A program made the translations under genes and the position numbers. Shown piece by piece: positions 1-11,818 of a stretch of DNA of 64,000 nt. The DNA comes from Formicarius rufipectus. Taxonomy: Eukaryota; Chordata; Aves; Passeriformes; Formicariidae. Within the stretch, counting starts at the first letter, position 1, and each line of letters opens with the position of its first letter. Where the stretch lies: assembly GCA_013399695.1 (NCBI GenBank), contig VXAU01002439.1, positions 1 through 64,000 on the forward strand, written 5' to 3'. The notes beneath the pieces are model-generated. The model was given only the letters and a program-made list of their open reading frames with translations, was not told the DNA's origin and made no database searches.

Positions 1-1579
1 CAGGACCTGGCACTTGGCCTTGTCAAACCTCACACTCCTGCTCTGGGCCATTGGTTCAGCCTGCCCAGATCCCTCATGCTGCCTACAGGTTCCTTACCCA
101 GAGTGCAAAACACCAGTAATGACACACTGGAGAGACAGACACTGGTGGTTTGTCCCAGAACTGCCCAGGCCACAGAGGGAACACCCCACACTGGAAGGTG
201 CACGCTGTTATTTATACAGAGAAACTGGGAGTTGGCAACTTGCCCAGAACTATCAGGATGGGTGAGGGATTTCCATGCCAGTTATGTGATCCCAGCTAAC
301 ATGTCTTCACCTGGGCAGGGGGCTTCTTGACCTGCAGGCATGATTCTTGGTATCATAATGAGCATAGTTCAGCTGTAGGATACATGGCCCTGAAGTATTT
401 TGCTCAGTTAGCAATGTATACACAGGCATACATCAGTATCTTGATTTACTGCATCCTTTGAGCTATTTAGTTCCTGGATGTCCTTGAGTAAGGGATGCTA
501 GCTGTGATCTCTTCTACTGACATACAACAATATCTTCATTTACTACATCCTCAAAGCCTGTTGGTTCCAGGATGTCCTTGGCTGCAGCTGTTGCCTGTTC
601 CACTGATGAGCTTCCTTTTCTTCCTTTCATTTCTAGGCTTGAAACTGTACAAAGATCTTACATCAAGGAATGTCCTGACTTAAGGTAATCCTGACATATT
701 TCACACTTTGCAACACTCAGGCTAGTCCCTGAGCTGGGCAGGGCTGGTGTTCCTTTCTCAGGGTGCTGTACACCCTTCCTTGTCTGAGGAAGCGTCAGGA
801 TCTTGGAATAGCTTTGGTTGGCAGAGACCTCTACAAGTCATCTGCTGCAGTGTGTGCTCAGAGTAGGGACAGAGCACCTGCCAGTGGAAAGGAGCATGAA
901 AATAAGGTTAACTTGGAGCAGTGTGTTGAATTTTCTGAAGGTGAATAAGAACGTGTGACTAAACACACAAAAAAGATCCAAGCTATTCTAATAAAAGAAT
1001 ATTATTTATCTATTTTCATTATGCTAAGAGGAAGTACATGTGTGTGGAAGACACTTGTCTGTCCAGGTCAAAGGAATTTCCAAGCACGCAGAAGTTTAAG
1101 CCAAACTTGTGGATTATAAAACTGATCTTGCAGATTGAAAGATCATTTTCTGAAAGGCTGTTTAGTTCAGCAGGACAGTCACATGCAAGAGCACAGTGGG
1201 TCTGGAGCTGTAGAAACGGTGCAGAAGGGACTCTGGTAATGTTTACAAGCACCTCACCACTGGTGGTAAGACTGCAGGTGATTGGGGTTATTTATAACAT
1301 TCCAAGAGACTGTTTATGTTGACTCTTTCCCCCCCTTTTATATCGAGGAAATTTTCAAGTCCTAATAAATATTCTTGCTTGGTACACCTGATGTGTGCAA
1401 ACAAGCTGTTTCTATGTGTTTTCTCTGTAAGTGAAAGCTTTGTCTTGTGAAAGCCAATACCTTGAAATAGAAGTCTAGAAATCTTTGCTTCTCTGCTCCC
1501 ATCATTCTATTTAAAACAGCAGTTCAGTATTGTCTTTATTTTAATTATGTCTAAACATCTGTGTCTGCCAAAACACTCT
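1..1579. other. Intergenic, nothing recognised
   Basis: Short ORFs only. A degenerate duplication is visible (CATACATCAGTATCTTGATT near 428 and CATACAACAATATCTTCATT near 520). No gene or repeat family identified. Confidence 0.5.
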
Positions 1580-1905
1580 CCTCAGCTACCTGAAAAGAGG
1601 TTGTAGCAAGGGGAGGGTCAGCCCCTTCTCCCAGGTAACAAGCAATAGGATGAGAGGAAGGGGCCTCAAGTTGTGCAAGGGAAGGTTTATATTGGATGTT
1701 CGGAAAAAAAATCTTCACTAGAGGGTTGTCAAGCCCTGGCACAGCTGCCCAGGGAAGTGGTGGAGTCCCCATCTCTGCAGGGATATGAGAGACATGTGGA
1801 TGTGGCACTGGGAGACATGGGTTAGCAGTGGATTTGACAGGGCTGAGCTAACACTTGGACTTGAGGATCTTGAGGGTCTTTTCCAACCTAAATGATTCTG
1901 TGATT
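1580..1905 (+). mobile_element. CR1 LINE 3' fragment
   Basis: Sense-orientation CR1 tail: TTGTCAAGCCCTGGCACAGC, CCAGGGAAGTGGTGGAGTCC, then GGTCTTTTCCAACCTAAATG and the terminal octamer-like repeat ATTCTGTGATTCC. Truncated 5' end. Confidence 0.88.
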
Positions 1906-4900
1906 CCAAATACAGACTGCTGGGAGCCAAATCCACTTGGACACTTAGGAATTTATTTATTTGGGGTGGAAAATGAGTGACTTGCCTAGATAAAGCTGGG
2001 GGGAAAACCCAGAAACAAAAGGTGTGTTTCCTTCATAGCTTTTAGAGATTTAGGCAGCATTTCCTTGTCTAAAGTCTAAACTCTAATCTTGACGAGGATT
2101 CCTGGACCCTCTTTGTGCCATCTTTTATAATTGGAAGCTCCCAACACATTTCACTTCGGAGTGGGAGCTCCCTGTCTGTGTGGGAGCAGCAGCTCAGCAT
2201 CTTGCCTGTGGCTAAGCCCAAGGCTTAGGGATGTGGAAGGAATGGATGCACAGCCCTGGCAGAATATTCCAGGGAACAGGCCAGGGAATTGTGGGGCCCA
2301 GCTGAGGGTGCTGCTGAAGAAATGCCATTGTGCCCCTACTACAGACTCAATGCACACTTTTTCATAAGACACCTTTTTTCCCTTGGAAATCCAACTTTTT
2401 ATCTCAGGTTGTTACATTCTGTGCAATCCCACAGTTGCTGTTGCAGTAACATCTCTACCCCATCATGCTAGGTCTGCTTGGTCCTACAGAATTTGTGTTG
2501 GCCAGAAGCAATTACCCCTTCTGCCCTAAATTAAATAAAAAACAGTGTTAGAAACTGTGCTTTGAAAAAAATCACTGGTATTAATGCGCAGTTGTTTACT
2601 GATCTACTACAATTCATACTGAAAAAAAAAATCTAAGAATTTGTTCCCAGGAAGCTTAAATGTCATGTTTTGTCCTGCTAAAATGCTCTTTTGCCTCAGT
2701 TTGGAAGGTAGGAGCTCCTCCCTGCAGGTTTGTGGACACCCAGTTAGGGGCATTTCAGAAGTGAGTCAGCTACACTGCCCAAAGATCTTCCAGAGACCCA
2801 GGGACCACTGAAACTGGAAAATGGCCCTTGTTAAAAAGCTCAGTGACTTAAATTTAAATAGTTCTCAAAAAGAGCTTAATAGCTTAACAGCACTTAAATA
2901 CAAATTCTGTCCATATGGGAAGATTAATGAGGACATTTAAAATGTTGTGGGGTTTGTTTTTTTTTTTTTTTTTTTTTAACTGACTCAGTTGTGTTTGATT
3001 TAATATTTTTCAGTGCCACAATACTTACAATTCCATACAGAAACTTTTGACACTTTATGTCTAGAAAATCAGATCCATCATGTCAGTATTTCTGCCTGTT
3101 GTGTTTCTCATCCATGGTCAATGTCATGTCACCTGGCACTTGGATAATTCCCATAAACATAACGTGCTGCCAGATCATTAATGGGGATTTTAGTCATCAT
3201 TTATCATACTTGTTTCTCATTCACAGGTGATGATTGGCCTCTTCCCTGAGCATTTCATCTGACAGTGACTGGTGTTTGTAGCACACTGTGCCTCGAGCCT
3301 TGGCAGAGCAGGATCCCGGTTTATGTAAGGCACTGATTTTGAGTAGGCCACCCTTGATATTTTTGCCCCATTTTAAGGTGAGCACTTTCTCTCGTGTAGC
3401 TTTCAGCTATAAAATAGGGAACAGAATGCTTTATGTAAGCCAGGGCCAGCCTCTTTTTTTCCAAACAACTTATACAACGACTTGCTAAAGGGGTAAAAAG
3501 AACAATCAAACCTCGGGGCAGTTAAATAATGGCCTGAGAGTGAGCAGTTAGAGGTGTGTTATTCCTCCTTTTTCCTCCCCTGTCACATCCAAAGCATGGC
3601 ATGTCTTAGCTGTTTCCCAGGACATGTGGAGCAGTGCAGGCAGGATGCCATCCCGAAGGGGATGTGAATTTGTGTCCCTATACAGAGGCCGAGCCCTCTC
3701 CATGCACACCCATTTCAGAACCCGAGTGACTCTCCTCCGAGGGACCAACTGGGAGTCCCTCTCCATTATCAGGGACACTTGTGTTGCTTCACACAAAAAC
3801 ATCCTCAGGGTAAGCCAGCCGGCGTTTTTCTACTGAAACTTAATAGCAGAGAACTGAAGTGACTCAGCACTGCAAGGACAAACACATTTTTCATAACCTC
3901 CTCTCCCAGAACACGTGTTCATGGTTTCCCCTCAGACCACAGTATTAGACGGCGCAAAGCAAAAAACAATTCCTGTGCCCTGAATCAAGTGCATCTTTAG
4001 AGAGTACATGGGAACAGGTTAGCTGGTTTTAAGAAATAGTTTTATTTTTTTAAAAAAAATCTATTTTACTCCATTGTTTGTATTTTATTCTGCTTGAGGG
4101 TCACTGGATTAATTTTAAGGGCACCACAAGCAATTTGATGACTTTGCTGTAAATTCTGTGTCTATGTATTAGTAAAATCTGCTGTCTTTTTAAAGCAAAA
4201 GTTCTTCCCAAAATCAGAGTGTCTTTTGCTTCAAAAATTGTAGGACTAGCGTAATCACACTGTCATCAGCCAATAACAAAAATAAGCTATTCAGAGTTAT
4301 TTCTGCTCAATAATTAGCACAGAAGCCCTTGAAAGAATTAAACCACAGCACCCAAAAATCAGGCTGTGCCAGAAATGAAGTGTGCTATGCTGGCACAACC
4401 CAGGCAGTGGAATTGTATGGATTATGTTATCCAGTGCCCCCACCTGCATTGGGGTAGTGCTCCAGCTTGGCCTTAGAGAGCTGTGAATCAAAGTCCTTGC
4501 ATGATAAAACAAGTTTGACTTGACAAGAGCATACAAATCCTACTTGTTTCCCCTCTCTGATCTCTGTGTTGGAGCCAGTAGGGTGGTAATTTACTTTGGG
4601 AGTTTCTAACAAAATTAAAACAAGTCAAAAATGAACATTTTCTAAAGTGCCTGCATTATTATGGAGCTCTGGCTGGTGAGCTTTGCTTGTAAATCTGCAA
4701 TCCAAAAATCTCTCAATTCGATGGTGCCACTTCTGATTGAAAAACAAAATAGTCTTCAGTTTTTAAATAGCCTTTTCATTCCTGGCAGAAACTGGTGTTT
4801 TCGGAATGCCTAATGAGAGCCTAATGTCTCTGAAAACCAGTGCTGCTGTTACAAATATCTTCACAAGGATAAATAAAGCTGCTTAGGAGGCCTGTTGGAA

Positions 4901-5549
4901 TGGAAGTCATTGGAAGGTGCTCACGGGGCAGAGTCCTCCAAGCAGAGTCCTACCTCTCCTGGATCAGGGAGACCCCACCCAGTGTCTTTTCAGAGAAAGG
5001 CATTTAAATCAATTGCACATTTTGCAAAGTTTCCTTGGGGCACTGATTTCCTTTTCTTTATAAAAAAATAGGTAATATTTTCCTCTGTAACAGCAGAAGT
5101 TCCGAGCAAGTTTCTCACGTGGGGTTTGCAGCCAAAAGGTCTCCTCTTCCCATCCTGCTTTTCAGCCCACTGAGTTGCAGAGACAGTGAAATCTTCTAGT
5201 CTCCTTTGTGAAGAACACCAAAACATGGCATCAGCAACCAGCTCACTTTGCAGACCATCCTTGTTCCTGGTTCCTTTGGCCTTCAGATAGGGATCTTCTG
5301 CTGACGTCAGTGGGAGTTGGATGAGACCTCAAAGGCAGCTGCTGGGTTGGAAATCTTGTCATGAGTATCTGCTTTACCAGTGATTTCACCTCTCATGATC
5401 ACAAAGTCGCTGAGGTTCTTATCTGATCAGTCACTGTTACTCAATAGATACACTGAAGTCAGAAGCAGAATGGGAAAACCAAGTGCCCAGGTCTGCAGGG
5501 CTATTGCAGTGTTTGAGGAAGTCCCAACACCTGGGAGGTGTTCAAATGG
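1906..5549. other. Intergenic, nothing recognised
   Basis: Mixed AT-rich single-copy DNA with one T tract. All ORFs are under 90 codons on both strands. No exon of the expected downstream neighbour BMAL2 could be recognised. Confidence 0.5.
2957..2977. repeat. T tract (21)
   Basis: Homopolymer run in AT-rich intergenic DNA. Confidence 0.95.
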
Positions 5550-6215
5550 TATAGAATGGTCTGGGTTGGAAGGCACCTTAATGATCATCTCATTCCACCC
5601 CCATTGCCATGGGCAGGGACACCTTCCACCAGCCCAGGGTGCTCAGAGCCCCATCCAACCTGGCCTTGGACGTTTCCAGGGATGGGGCAGCCACAGCTTC
5701 TCTGCCCAACCTGTGCCAGGGCCTGCCCACCCTTATAGGGAGGAATTTCTTCCCAGTATCCAATCTAAACCTAAATCTCTCAGTCTGAAACCATTTCCTT
5801 TGTCCTGTCCCTCCAGGCCCTTGGAAATAGTCTCTCTCCATCTTCCCTGTGGGCTCCTTCAGGCACTGAGAGGCCACAATGAGGTCCCCCCAAAGCCTTC
5901 TCTTCTCCAGGCTGGACAATCCCAGCTCTGCCAGCCTTTCCTCCCAGCAGAGCTGCTCCAGCCCTCTGATCCTCTTGGTGTCCCTGCTCTGGCCTCGCTC
6001 CCACAGCTCCCTGTGCTGTCTGTGCTGGGACCCCAGGGCTGGGGGCAGCTCTGCAGGGGGGTGTCCCCAGAGGGGGCAGAGGGGCAGAATCCCCCCCTGC
6101 CCTGCTGCCCACGCTGCTTTGGGGGCAGTCCCAGCACACGGGGGGTTTCTGGGATGGGCCATGTCCAGCCTCTCCCCCACCAGCGCCCCCAGGGCTGCTC
6201 TTGGCATTTTAAAGA
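5550..6215 (-). mobile_element. CR1 LINE, 5'-truncated, with ORF2 tail remnant
   Basis: The plus strand shows the reverse complement of a CR1 3' end, starting AGAATGGTCTGGGTTGG and running through GGGCAGGGACACCTTCCACC. The minus strand still reads as the C-terminal end of CR1 ORF2 (EERLAELGLSSLEKRRLWGD, then PWHRLGREAVAAPSLE). At about 665 bp it is the longest CR1 copy in the window. Its residual reading frames explain the long ORFs here on both strands. Confidence 0.9.
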
Positions 6216-6556
6216 ACAAATTGTAAACCAGTGCTCCCATTTCCAGGCTGTTTTGTGGATCCCGCCTGTGCAAAGCCACGGCTGAGGGGGAATATCTTGG
6301 CACCTTCCTCGTGTTGGAGCTCCACCACCTCCATATTCCAGGGGCAGAGTGTGCCCATACCCTTGGAAGGCAGGGTGGTGTTTCTTTGGCTCAGGGTGTC
6401 CACAACTTCTTTCCGTACCTGGAGCCTCTTTGCAAAATGTGGAGCAGGGGCTGTGGTTACACTTCCACACAACAGCTCCAAGGTCACAGCCTCACTCTGC
6501 TGCCCAGACACCCTCTCATCTTTTAGTTTCCAGGGCAGGAAATGTAGAGGCAAGGG

Positions 6557-6840
6557 CAAATCGTCTGTCTCTGGAGTGGGGAGGGTGGGCAGAGACCCTG
6601 GAGGGGTGGGAGCTGCTGCCAGTGGGGGCAGCACGCAGGGAGAGCACGTATTCCTGGTATTCCTGGAGCAGGGAGAAGCCGCAGCAGACGGTGGGGCGCA
6701 AATCGTCTGTCTCTGGAGTGGGGAGGGTGGGCAGAGACCCTGGAGGGGTGGGAGCTGCTGCCAGTGGGGGCAGCACGCAGGGAGAGCACGTATTCCTGGT
6801 ATTCCTGGAGCAGGGAGAAGCCGCAGCAGACGGTGGGGCG
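6557..6840. repeat. Exact 142-bp tandem duplication
   Basis: 6557-6698 and 6699-6840 appear identical over 142 bp, both beginning CAAATCGTCTGTCTC and ending GACGGTGGGGCG. The unit is GC-rich, is not CR1 and is not seen elsewhere in the window. Its length is not a multiple of 3, so copies shift reading frame and inflate ORFs in several frames. Either a very recent duplication or an assembly error. Confidence 0.93.
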
Positions 6841-7128
6841 CTAGAAACAGGTTACAGCAGCAGCTGGTACAGAAACAGGATGTGGCACCGAGGAGCGGCT
6901 CAAACCCCAAACAAAGCGTTCCTCGTGCAGCTCCGGCTGGGAGAAGAGGAACCTGCATTCAAGTGCCCTCCTCAGCAGCAGAAGGTCCAGGCCTGTGCAT
7001 CCCATATTCCCCAGGACAGGGACTATCTGATCCCCTTCATGGCTCTGCGGAGAGGGGCAGGAGCTGCAGGGCAGATGTGTTACAACAAAAGAAAACAGAA
7101 ACTGTGCAAGAGTGTGGATGAGTCCTTA

Positions 7129-7265
7129 ACTCTGAGATTAGCTCAGTTAGTTGCAGCACAGTGCTAATAATACAAAGGCTGGGGGTTCAATCCCCATTCA
7201 CTTAAGAACTGGACTTGATGATCTTTGTAGGTCCCTTCCAACTCAGATATTCTGTGATTCTGTGA
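7129..7265 (+). mobile_element. tRNA-Ile-headed SINE with CR1-like tail (TguSINE1-like)
   Basis: The head at 7129-7200 aligns by eye with tRNA-Ile: A-box TTAGCTCAGTTAGTTG, anticodon-arm-like TGCTAATAATACAAAGG, and B-box GGGGGTTCAATCCCC. It continues directly into a CR1-type 3' tail (GGACTTGATGATCTTTGTAG, GGTCCCTTCCAACTC) ending in ATTCTGTG repeats. A tRNA-Ile head joined to a CR1 tail is the structure of the songbird family TguSINE1, which borrows CR1 machinery for retrotransposition. It lacks the acceptor-stem pairing of a functional tRNA. Confidence 0.8.
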
Positions 7266-7572
7266 CCTGAGGAGGTGATGGGAGGGGGAGGAGATTCATT
7301 TCCTCTCACATCCACTGCAGTGGGGCCACTGCTGCTGACAGAGAGTAAGTCCACTGTACTGTACAGCTGTCCCAGTGCTAATGCCCCTGGAACCATTTGG
7401 ACAGGGATGTTTGGAGCCTGGAACAGCTGGAACCCAGCAGGGCTAACAAGGGACAGGGACCCGCATGTAGAACCCGCCCTTCATCTTTGAAATGCAGCTG
7501 GGGGACAGGCACGTCAGAACCTCTGTGGTACTGTACATATACACGTGTGGTAAATCTTGCTTATCTTAGAGA

Positions 7573-7770
7573 AATGGAATAATGGAATTATTGAGGTTGG
7601 AAAAGACCTCCAGGGTGATGGAGCCCAACCTGTGACTGGGCAGCCCTTGTCACCCAGCCCAGAGCACTGAGGGCCACGTCCAGTCTTTCCTCAAATACCT
7701 CCAGGGATGGGGACTCCACCACCTCCCTGGGCAGCCCCTTCCAATGTCTGACCACCCTTTATAAATACAG
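7573..7770 (-). mobile_element. CR1 LINE 3' fragment
   Basis: Reverse-complement CR1 signature: GAGGTTGGAAAAGACCTCCA, AATACCTCCAGGGATGGGGA and CCTGGGCAGCCCCTTCCAAT. A different CR1 subfamily from the copy at 5.5 kb, judging by the GGTTGGAAAAGACCT start. Confidence 0.85.
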
Positions 7771-7878
7771 CAAGCACTCCCAGAACTGCAGATATATCCC
7801 TGTCTAGTCCAGAGCTGGGAACCACTGTCTTAGCTACTCCTCCCTCCTCTTTCCATAGGAAAATTGACAAAAAACTCT

Positions 7879-7884
7879 TTTATT
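7879..7884 (-). terminator. Possible further distal AATAAA
   Basis: Minus-strand AATAAA followed by GAGTTTTTTGTC. It would lengthen the 3'UTR by about 450 nt, to just before a CR1 fragment. Weaker candidate than the signal at 8333-8328. Confidence 0.2.
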
Positions 7885-8327
7885 TTCCAAAGCATAATTG
7901 CTTTGCCTAGGTACAAGGAACACTTTATACAAGAGTAAAGCAATTAAAAAAGCATAGGTATTTGCAGTATGTTGTAAAAGCCCTGAACTAAAATGTGATT
8001 TTAAAGAAATTTACACATGCTGAAGACATAGACTTTATATTTTTCATTCAAGTGGTTTTTTTTTGAGGAATGCTGAATTTGGTAATGCAAGGAGATAGAG
8101 AACTAAGCCTGTGTTTTCTCATGACATGTAGCCCTGAGATATAACCCCACATAGTTAAGGGAAGAAAGAGGTCCTCCTATTAAATAGAATTTTTCAGCTT
8201 CTGTTAGAAATAATTTACCCGGTAAAGAGTGCCTCAATTCCACGGACGTCTCCCACTCTGGAAGAGAAATCCAGTACACTGGCACAAAAAAAAGGCCAAA
8301 CCACAACTTTACAAAAAGAATGCTACT

Positions 8328-8333
8328 TTTATT
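8328..8333 (-). terminator. Distal polyadenylation signal AATAAA (favoured)
   Basis: Minus-strand AATAAA followed within 25-45 nt by GT-rich TTGTGGTTTGG and then a T-run ending in GTGCC, a convincing downstream element. Expected cleavage is around 8305-8312. Another AATAAA lies further on at 7884-7879, with weaker downstream sequence. Confidence 0.5.
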
Positions 8334-11034
8334 TTCAAATGCTGTAAAAAGCCTCATATAAATTTTTATAATGCTTCTATGTAACTTTCCCAACCACAAC
8401 TAATGAAACAGTCTAGGAAAAATAGAGCAGTTGCCGTTTCGACGCCGAGGACCAGCTGCTGTGAGAGCCCAGCACTGGAAGGACACGGTGCAGTCAGTTC
8501 CAATGCCTCATGGGATCCAACAAGGGAGAGCATTTCCTAAGCATTCCCTGGGCTAAACTGCAGCATTCCCTGCTTGCTGTGGCACAGAGGGATCGTTCCC
8601 TCTGGGGGAAGGAGCCAAGCCCCGCCCTCAAGGTGAACGTCCCCCCTCCGGGGCTGTTTTCCATACCGTATCCAACGGCTCAGGTGTTTAACAATTGACC
8701 TATAAAAATAACACTTATATAACTCTCCAGCAAGGCAAATTCAACAGTGCAAATGCAGTATCAACAATATTTGCTTTCTGGATGCTGGCAATTCTTGAGC
8801 TCCTTTTGCACACAGCACAAGCTCTGCTGCTGTCCTGTACCTAAGGCCACTCGCTCCCGCTGACTGGAGATGGGACGAAGTGCAAAGCTCAGCTGCAGTT
8901 CCCAATGCACAGGGTGTTCAGGGCCAGGACGTGGATTCAGGCTCTTCACCTCCATCCATGCACTCAGGTTTTCCCTGCTGGAATAGGTTAAACTCCCCAG
9001 CAAAGCTCTGCTAACAATTTGCATACACGATTCCACGTTTTAACAAAAGTCTAACAAAACATACTCCCAGAAAATAAATTTTCACATGGTTGCAATCATC
9101 AAGCCATTTCAGGATCTTTGGTACTCCAAGGATAAGAAATCAATGGCACAGTGACAAACATCGCCAAAGGAAAACACACAACCAACCAAAGGAATCAGAC
9201 AAAAATAACAAAAGATATGTTGTACTTCCACTTCTTTTGAAAGCCAGTGTACATGAACCTGCTGTTCTCTTCAACCCATTACAGTGTCACAGTTTCACCT
9301 TTAAAAAAAAAACCCTATCGTTCTAAAAGCAGCAGTTAATATTGTTTAATTGACTTACTGATTAAAATAATGCTATGTTTAAAAAAAATTAATTAAAAAA
9401 ATCAACTACCACAATACAGGAGTTTATGCTAGATAGGCTGCAGGCTGTTTCCCTATGGATATAACTCCTATGTGAGCACTGATATCATCTGCAGTTTTAA
9501 ATAAGTAGTATTACTTTTAGTGTTACAAAGAGAAGGGCTGAGCTTTTGCCCGAGTTTGTAAACCAGTGAGTATGTACAGACAGAGTTGTTTAATAGATAG
9601 CTTTAAATTAAGTGTGTATTTATCTGCCCTCCCCCAAGCCCCACTGGAAAAAAAATAAAAATCACCAGTATCACTGAGCATTTGCAGTTTCCATGAAACT
9701 TGTCTTAGCAAGTTCGAGCAAAGACTTCTTTTTAGGTCATGGTAAAAGGGTCACTGTGGGCTTTTGAAAGGTGGTGCTTGCAGGAACTCCAATTCACACA
9801 GTACCCCAGGAATGAGCCTGGAAATGAAACCCCATAAAAATTGTTTTGAATAGCAGTGTCCTTCGGGGCCAAGCTTGATCTCAGATATTTTATGCCTGAG
9901 CTCCTCCGCCTTGGATGGGAGGCCTTAAAAAGGGCATTTCCTTTCCTGAGAAGCCTCAGGGGCACTGGCAGAAGGAGGGTGAGAGGTGGATTTAAGTGAG
10001 TCACTGTTTCTGGACAGTCTCTGGATGGCCACAGGTTGAGCTCTACCACTGACAGGGCAAAGAACAACACTGGAGAATTTCTGAGGGACCTTGCCCCAAG
10101 AGCAGTGAAGGGGCATTAATCAGCACAAGGGCTGGGCAGAAAGTCTGGGAGATCAGTGAGCTGTTCCCACCCAAGTCCAGCCTTCAGACAAAAGTTTAGC
10201 TTAGGTATGTTCTGATAGAACTGTGGGACCTGAGGCACTGGCTGCTCCTCTTTTTTTGTATAAATAACAGATACTAGATGCTTAAAGGGAAGAAAGACAT
10301 GGCTGGAGCCCTGGAGGAACCTAAGAGCTGGCCCAGGGAACCCAGCTGGACCAAAGAAGACCACCTGCACATCAGGGAGGCACTGATGCACAGAAATCTC
10401 ACTGGTAAATGGTCTTCTGGGCAGCAAATAAACCTCCCAGAGTGCTCCTCAGAGCATACAAGGAATCCAGAAGAGCTGACACTGCAGTGCCTGATAGCAA
10501 TAAATCTCCCTCTACTGGTTTTACAACAGTCACTTCCACAGTGCTGCAAAAGCCAGACTAATGGAATCTTCCCTGTGCTGCACTGAGGGGGCTGCAGAGA
10601 TTTTAGGGTGCCTTGCACTGATGGCCAGAGGAGAAGTCCCATGGGCACATCAGAAGGGAGCTGCAGCCTCCTGGGACATTCCATTTCCTCTAGTTGGGCA
10701 GAGGCTGCCACAGGGTGTTCTAGAAAGGAAGGATTCCTTCTGCCTGGAACTTCTTAGGGGAGGAAAGAAAGAATAAAAGGAAAAGCCTCAATTAGATCAC
10801 TGTTCTAGAACACATTTTGCAGAGAGAGAAAGGGCTATCTGAATTATAAGCAGCACTAAGATGATGTGCTACACAGTCCTGCAAACTCCACCATCCCTTC
10901 AAAACTTTGTATTAGAATATTCCCTTCTGCCAAAAATCTTGGCAATGTCTATTCAGAGTCCTTTTTCTTCTTTCTCCTGAGGCTGCCAGGAGGCTCCACC
11001 ACCTCACACAGCATTACCCCACCAAGGGCAGAGA

Positions 11035-11125
11035 TGATGGGCTGACGGAAGTCCTGCAGAGGGGGTAGTGAGGGGAGGAATGATGGGCTGAGAAAGTCCT
11101 GCAGAGGAGGGAGTGAGGGCAGAAG
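11035..11125. repeat. 46-bp imperfect tandem duplication in 3'UTR
   Basis: TGATGGGCTGA with a following GTCCTGCAGAG occurs at 11035 and again 46 bp later at 11081, with a few substitutions between copies. Local slippage or duplication; no known element recognised. Confidence 0.7.
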
Positions 11126-11419
11126 AATAACACTGCTATTTAAAATAATTCCACGGGATGTCTGCAGACCACAAATGGAACACCCTTGAGCAGTTGCTCA
11201 GGGAAGTCTGCAAATGTGGGCACCTTTTTTTTTCTTTTATACTGCAGATCCAACCCCCCCTCAGGTGGGCAGCCCAACAATAACACTGCCTCAGTTGATA
11301 TGTTGTTCCCCTCCCGGGTGGGGCAGGTGGGTTACAGTACAACCAGAGCCACAGTACAGAGAGGCAGGATTAACCTTCATCCACACATAGGCAGTGCAGG
11401 AAAAGGGATGCACGTTCCT

Positions 11420-11425
11420 TTTATT
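11420..11425 (-). terminator. Proximal polyadenylation signal AATAAA
   Basis: Minus-strand AATAAA about 270 nt after the STK38L stop, with TATGTGTGG downstream. It could yield a short-3'UTR isoform. No transcript evidence is available here. Confidence 0.3.
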
Positions 11426-11470
11426 CCAGTACCTTTGTATAATAAAGTTAACAAAAATATTCAAATACTT

Positions 11471-11486
11471 AAAAAAAAAAAAAAAA
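11471..11486. repeat. A tract (16) in STK38L 3'UTR
   Basis: Homopolymer followed by an A/G-rich stretch. A U-rich run in the mRNA sense. Confidence 0.95.
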
Positions 11487-11690
11487 GGGAAAAAAGAAAA
11501 GAAAAAAAGCCAGCTGGCACTGCCAACTAATTCCTGTAGTAGTCTCAGAAATCCTAATCCCGTAGAATTTCCGTGTGAAGTTGATGCGCACCAGAGTCAA
11601 TGTGCCGATAAGGGGCGCGCAGAGGATGTGGTGATGCAACTACCTGAGGTTCGTGGTCGCGGTGCCTCCCGGTCTCGGGCTCCGCCTCGC

Positions 11691-11818
11691 TCACAACTTC
11701 CCCGCTTTCATGTACGAGGGGATGGAGCCGCGCTGCGTCAGCCCTTCAAACCTCTTGTAGGTGTAATTGAGGAAAACCCAGTCTTTGGATTTGTAGTCAG
11801 GCTCCGTTGTGTTTGGCA
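11691..11818 (-). CDS. STK38L: STK38L last coding exon: residues 423-464 and stop
   Basis: 128 coding bp after acceptor GAATTGCAG; stop codon TGA at 11693-11691. It encodes the hydrophobic motif around Thr442 (WVFLNYTYKRF), the site phosphorylated by MST kinases, and the NDR2-type tail RGSIPSYMKAGKL. The exon continues into the 3'UTR. Confidence 0.96.

Larger units (their letters stand above)
8305..11690 (-). other. STK38L: STK38L 3'UTR (inferred, about 3.4 kb)
   Basis: Directly downstream of the stop codon. It contains no recognised interspersed repeat, unlike the flanks, which fits a conserved 3'UTR. It includes an A-tract (11471-11486), a short tandem duplication (11035-11125) and AT-rich stretches around 9.3-9.7 kb. 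The length is close to what I recall for the mammalian STK38L 3'UTR. The end is set by the AATAAA at 8333-8328 and is not proven. Confidence 0.6.

Noticed and set aside
5380..7167. Several 240-300 codon ORFs on both strands
   Set aside because: They fall on a CR1 fragment and on the 142-bp GC-rich duplication. Only the minus-strand CR1 ORF2 tail has meaning; the others are composition effects.
7129..7200. tRNA-Ile gene
   Set aside because: A and B boxes are present, but the acceptor stem does not pair and the sequence continues into a CR1 tail, so it is a SINE head.
1..8300. 5' exons of BMAL2 (ARNTL2), expected downstream neighbour
   Set aside because: No bHLH or PAS peptide recognised in open frames on either strand.
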